A DNA stretch of 64,000 bases from positions 992,001 to 1,056,000 of the forward strand of contig NZ_QWGE01000001.1 in NCBI RefSeq assembly GCF_003576375.1. Reading direction: 5' to 3'. Position 1 is the stretch's first letter, and each line of letters begins with the position of its first letter. The DNA is from Pontibacter oryzae. GTDB lineage: Bacteria; Bacteroidota; Bacteroidia; Cytophagales; Hymenobacteraceae. Under the pieces are notes generated by a model that had not been told where the DNA came from, searched no databases, and saw only the letters and a program-made list of their open reading frames with translations. Of this stretch, positions 63,395 through 64,000 are shown piece after piece. Both the position numbers and the translations under genes were made by a program.

Positions 63395-64000
63395 TCAGGA
63401 TTTGTCCTGCTCTTGCATCAGCTTTACTACCTCGTCATCACTTACCTGACCGAACTCCTCATAAAACTGCCCCACTGCCTGAAAACCACTTGGCAGCATC
63501 AGGCAAACGAAATCATCGGCTAACTGGCTGAAATGCTCTCCGGCTGAAGGTGGGGCAACAGGCACTGCTACAACAATTTTGCGGGGTTGCTCCTTCTTGA
63601 TAAGCTTAATGGTTGCCTCTAGGGTTTTTCCTGTTGCAATGCCATCGTCTACAATAATCACCACCCTATCACCCAGCGGGATATGCTGCCGCTCGCCCAT
63701 AAAGAGTTTGTACTTCTCTTTCAAGCTCCGCCGTATGCGTGTGGTCTCTTCGGCGATATATATTTCAGATACATCTGCGCGTTCATCCACTACCACGCTG
63801 TCCAAGCTTACTGCCCCTATTGCGAACTCAGAATTCTGGGGGTGCCCTATTTTTTTAGTTAGCGTCACCTCCAAGGGCATTCCTAGTTGATTGGCAATAT
63901 ATGCACCCAGTGGCACACCGCCCCGCGGTATAGCTAGCACCACACCTTTCTGGCCTTTATACTTTGCTAGCTGTATTGCCAGTAGTTCCGCGGCCTCTTG
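63395..64000 (-). CDS. Phosphoribosyltransferase-family protein (cut by the right edge)
   Basis: A PRTase fold protein whose N-terminal start is beyond the window edge (the frame is open to 64000; at least 201 residues). The PRPP motif is VVIIVDDGIATGKTLEA, with AIPRGGVPLGAYIANQLG before it and PVAPPSAG and DDFVCLMLPSGFQAVGQFYEEF after it. The latter stretch is typical of stand-alone PRTases found as erythromycin-esterase-associated or orphan proteins. The stop is 4 bases after the GDSL stop on the other strand. Function unknown; the fold is certain. Confidence 0.82.
   Translation of the reverse strand, partial: QEAAELLAIQLAKYKGQKGVVLAIPRGGVPLGAYIANQLGMPLEVTLTKKIGHPQNSEFAIGAVSLDSVVVDERADVSEIYIAEETTRIRRSLKEKYKLFMGERQHIPLGDRVVIIVDDGIATGKTLEATIKLIKKEQPRKIVVAVPVAPPSAGEHFSQLADDFVCLMLPSGFQAVGQFYEEFGQVSDDEVVKLMQEQDKS

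Overview
The window looks like chromosomal DNA of a Bacteroidota species of the Cytophagales, most like Hymenobacteraceae such as Pontibacter or Hymenobacter. The reasons are: secreted proteins with type IX secretion (T9SS) sorting tails, TTTG-N19-TAnnTTTG promoters, families typical of the phylum (DUF3667, DUF4112, PorT-like barrels, SusC-plug-like and carboxypeptidase-regulatory-like secreted proteins), a tmRNA tag reading GESNYAMAA, and mid-range GC. No sequence search was possible, so the genus is an inference.

Layout. 0-8.7 kb is housekeeping: cmk (cut by the left edge), adenine deaminase, a single-domain response regulator, a CBS/cysteine-synthase enzyme, sucD, a mercuric-reductase-like flavoprotein, and a divergent oxyR/dps peroxide-defence pair. 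8.7-14.7 kb is an AT-richer accessory stretch. It starts with decayed gene fragments and a cupin gene broken by one stop codon. Then follow six unrelated, mostly secreted, single genes on the minus strand, and hairpins of about 53-67 bp separate them. This looks like an integron-type cassette array without an integrase (CALIN-like). 14.9-19.7 kb is a minus-strand operon pheT - coiled-coil gene - zapA - rny. 19.9-30.6 kb holds small envelope proteins, a pyruvate-kinase-like protein, a DJ-1 protein, radC with a four-helix-bundle (S23) gene inserted next to it, and a membrane metallophosphoesterase.

31.2-35.5 kb is a signalling block: a FixL-like PAS histidine kinase, a response regulator, a REC-histidine kinase, and a REC-CRP/FNR fusion. 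35.7-41.2 kb is catabolism: proline dehydrogenase, a GlpR-like repressor, a glycerophosphodiesterase lipoprotein, a phosphoesterase relic and glpD. 41.6-49.3 kb has two large T9SS-exported proteins (a PL6-like polysaccharide lyase and an M36 metalloprotease) with a membrane protein and tmRNA between them. 50-64 kb carries DUF3667, cfa, dnaX, an M16 protease lipoprotein, a REP-associated transposase inside a mirrored set of palindromes, monomeric isocitrate dehydrogenase, a T9SS GDSL hydrolase and a phosphoribosyltransferase cut by the right edge.

The most unusual signals are the cassette array, the very frequent hexamer AAGTAT/ATACTT across the host-like DNA with few copies in the array, the nested REP/RAYT element, and the heme-PAS-like sensor with its REC-CRP neighbour.
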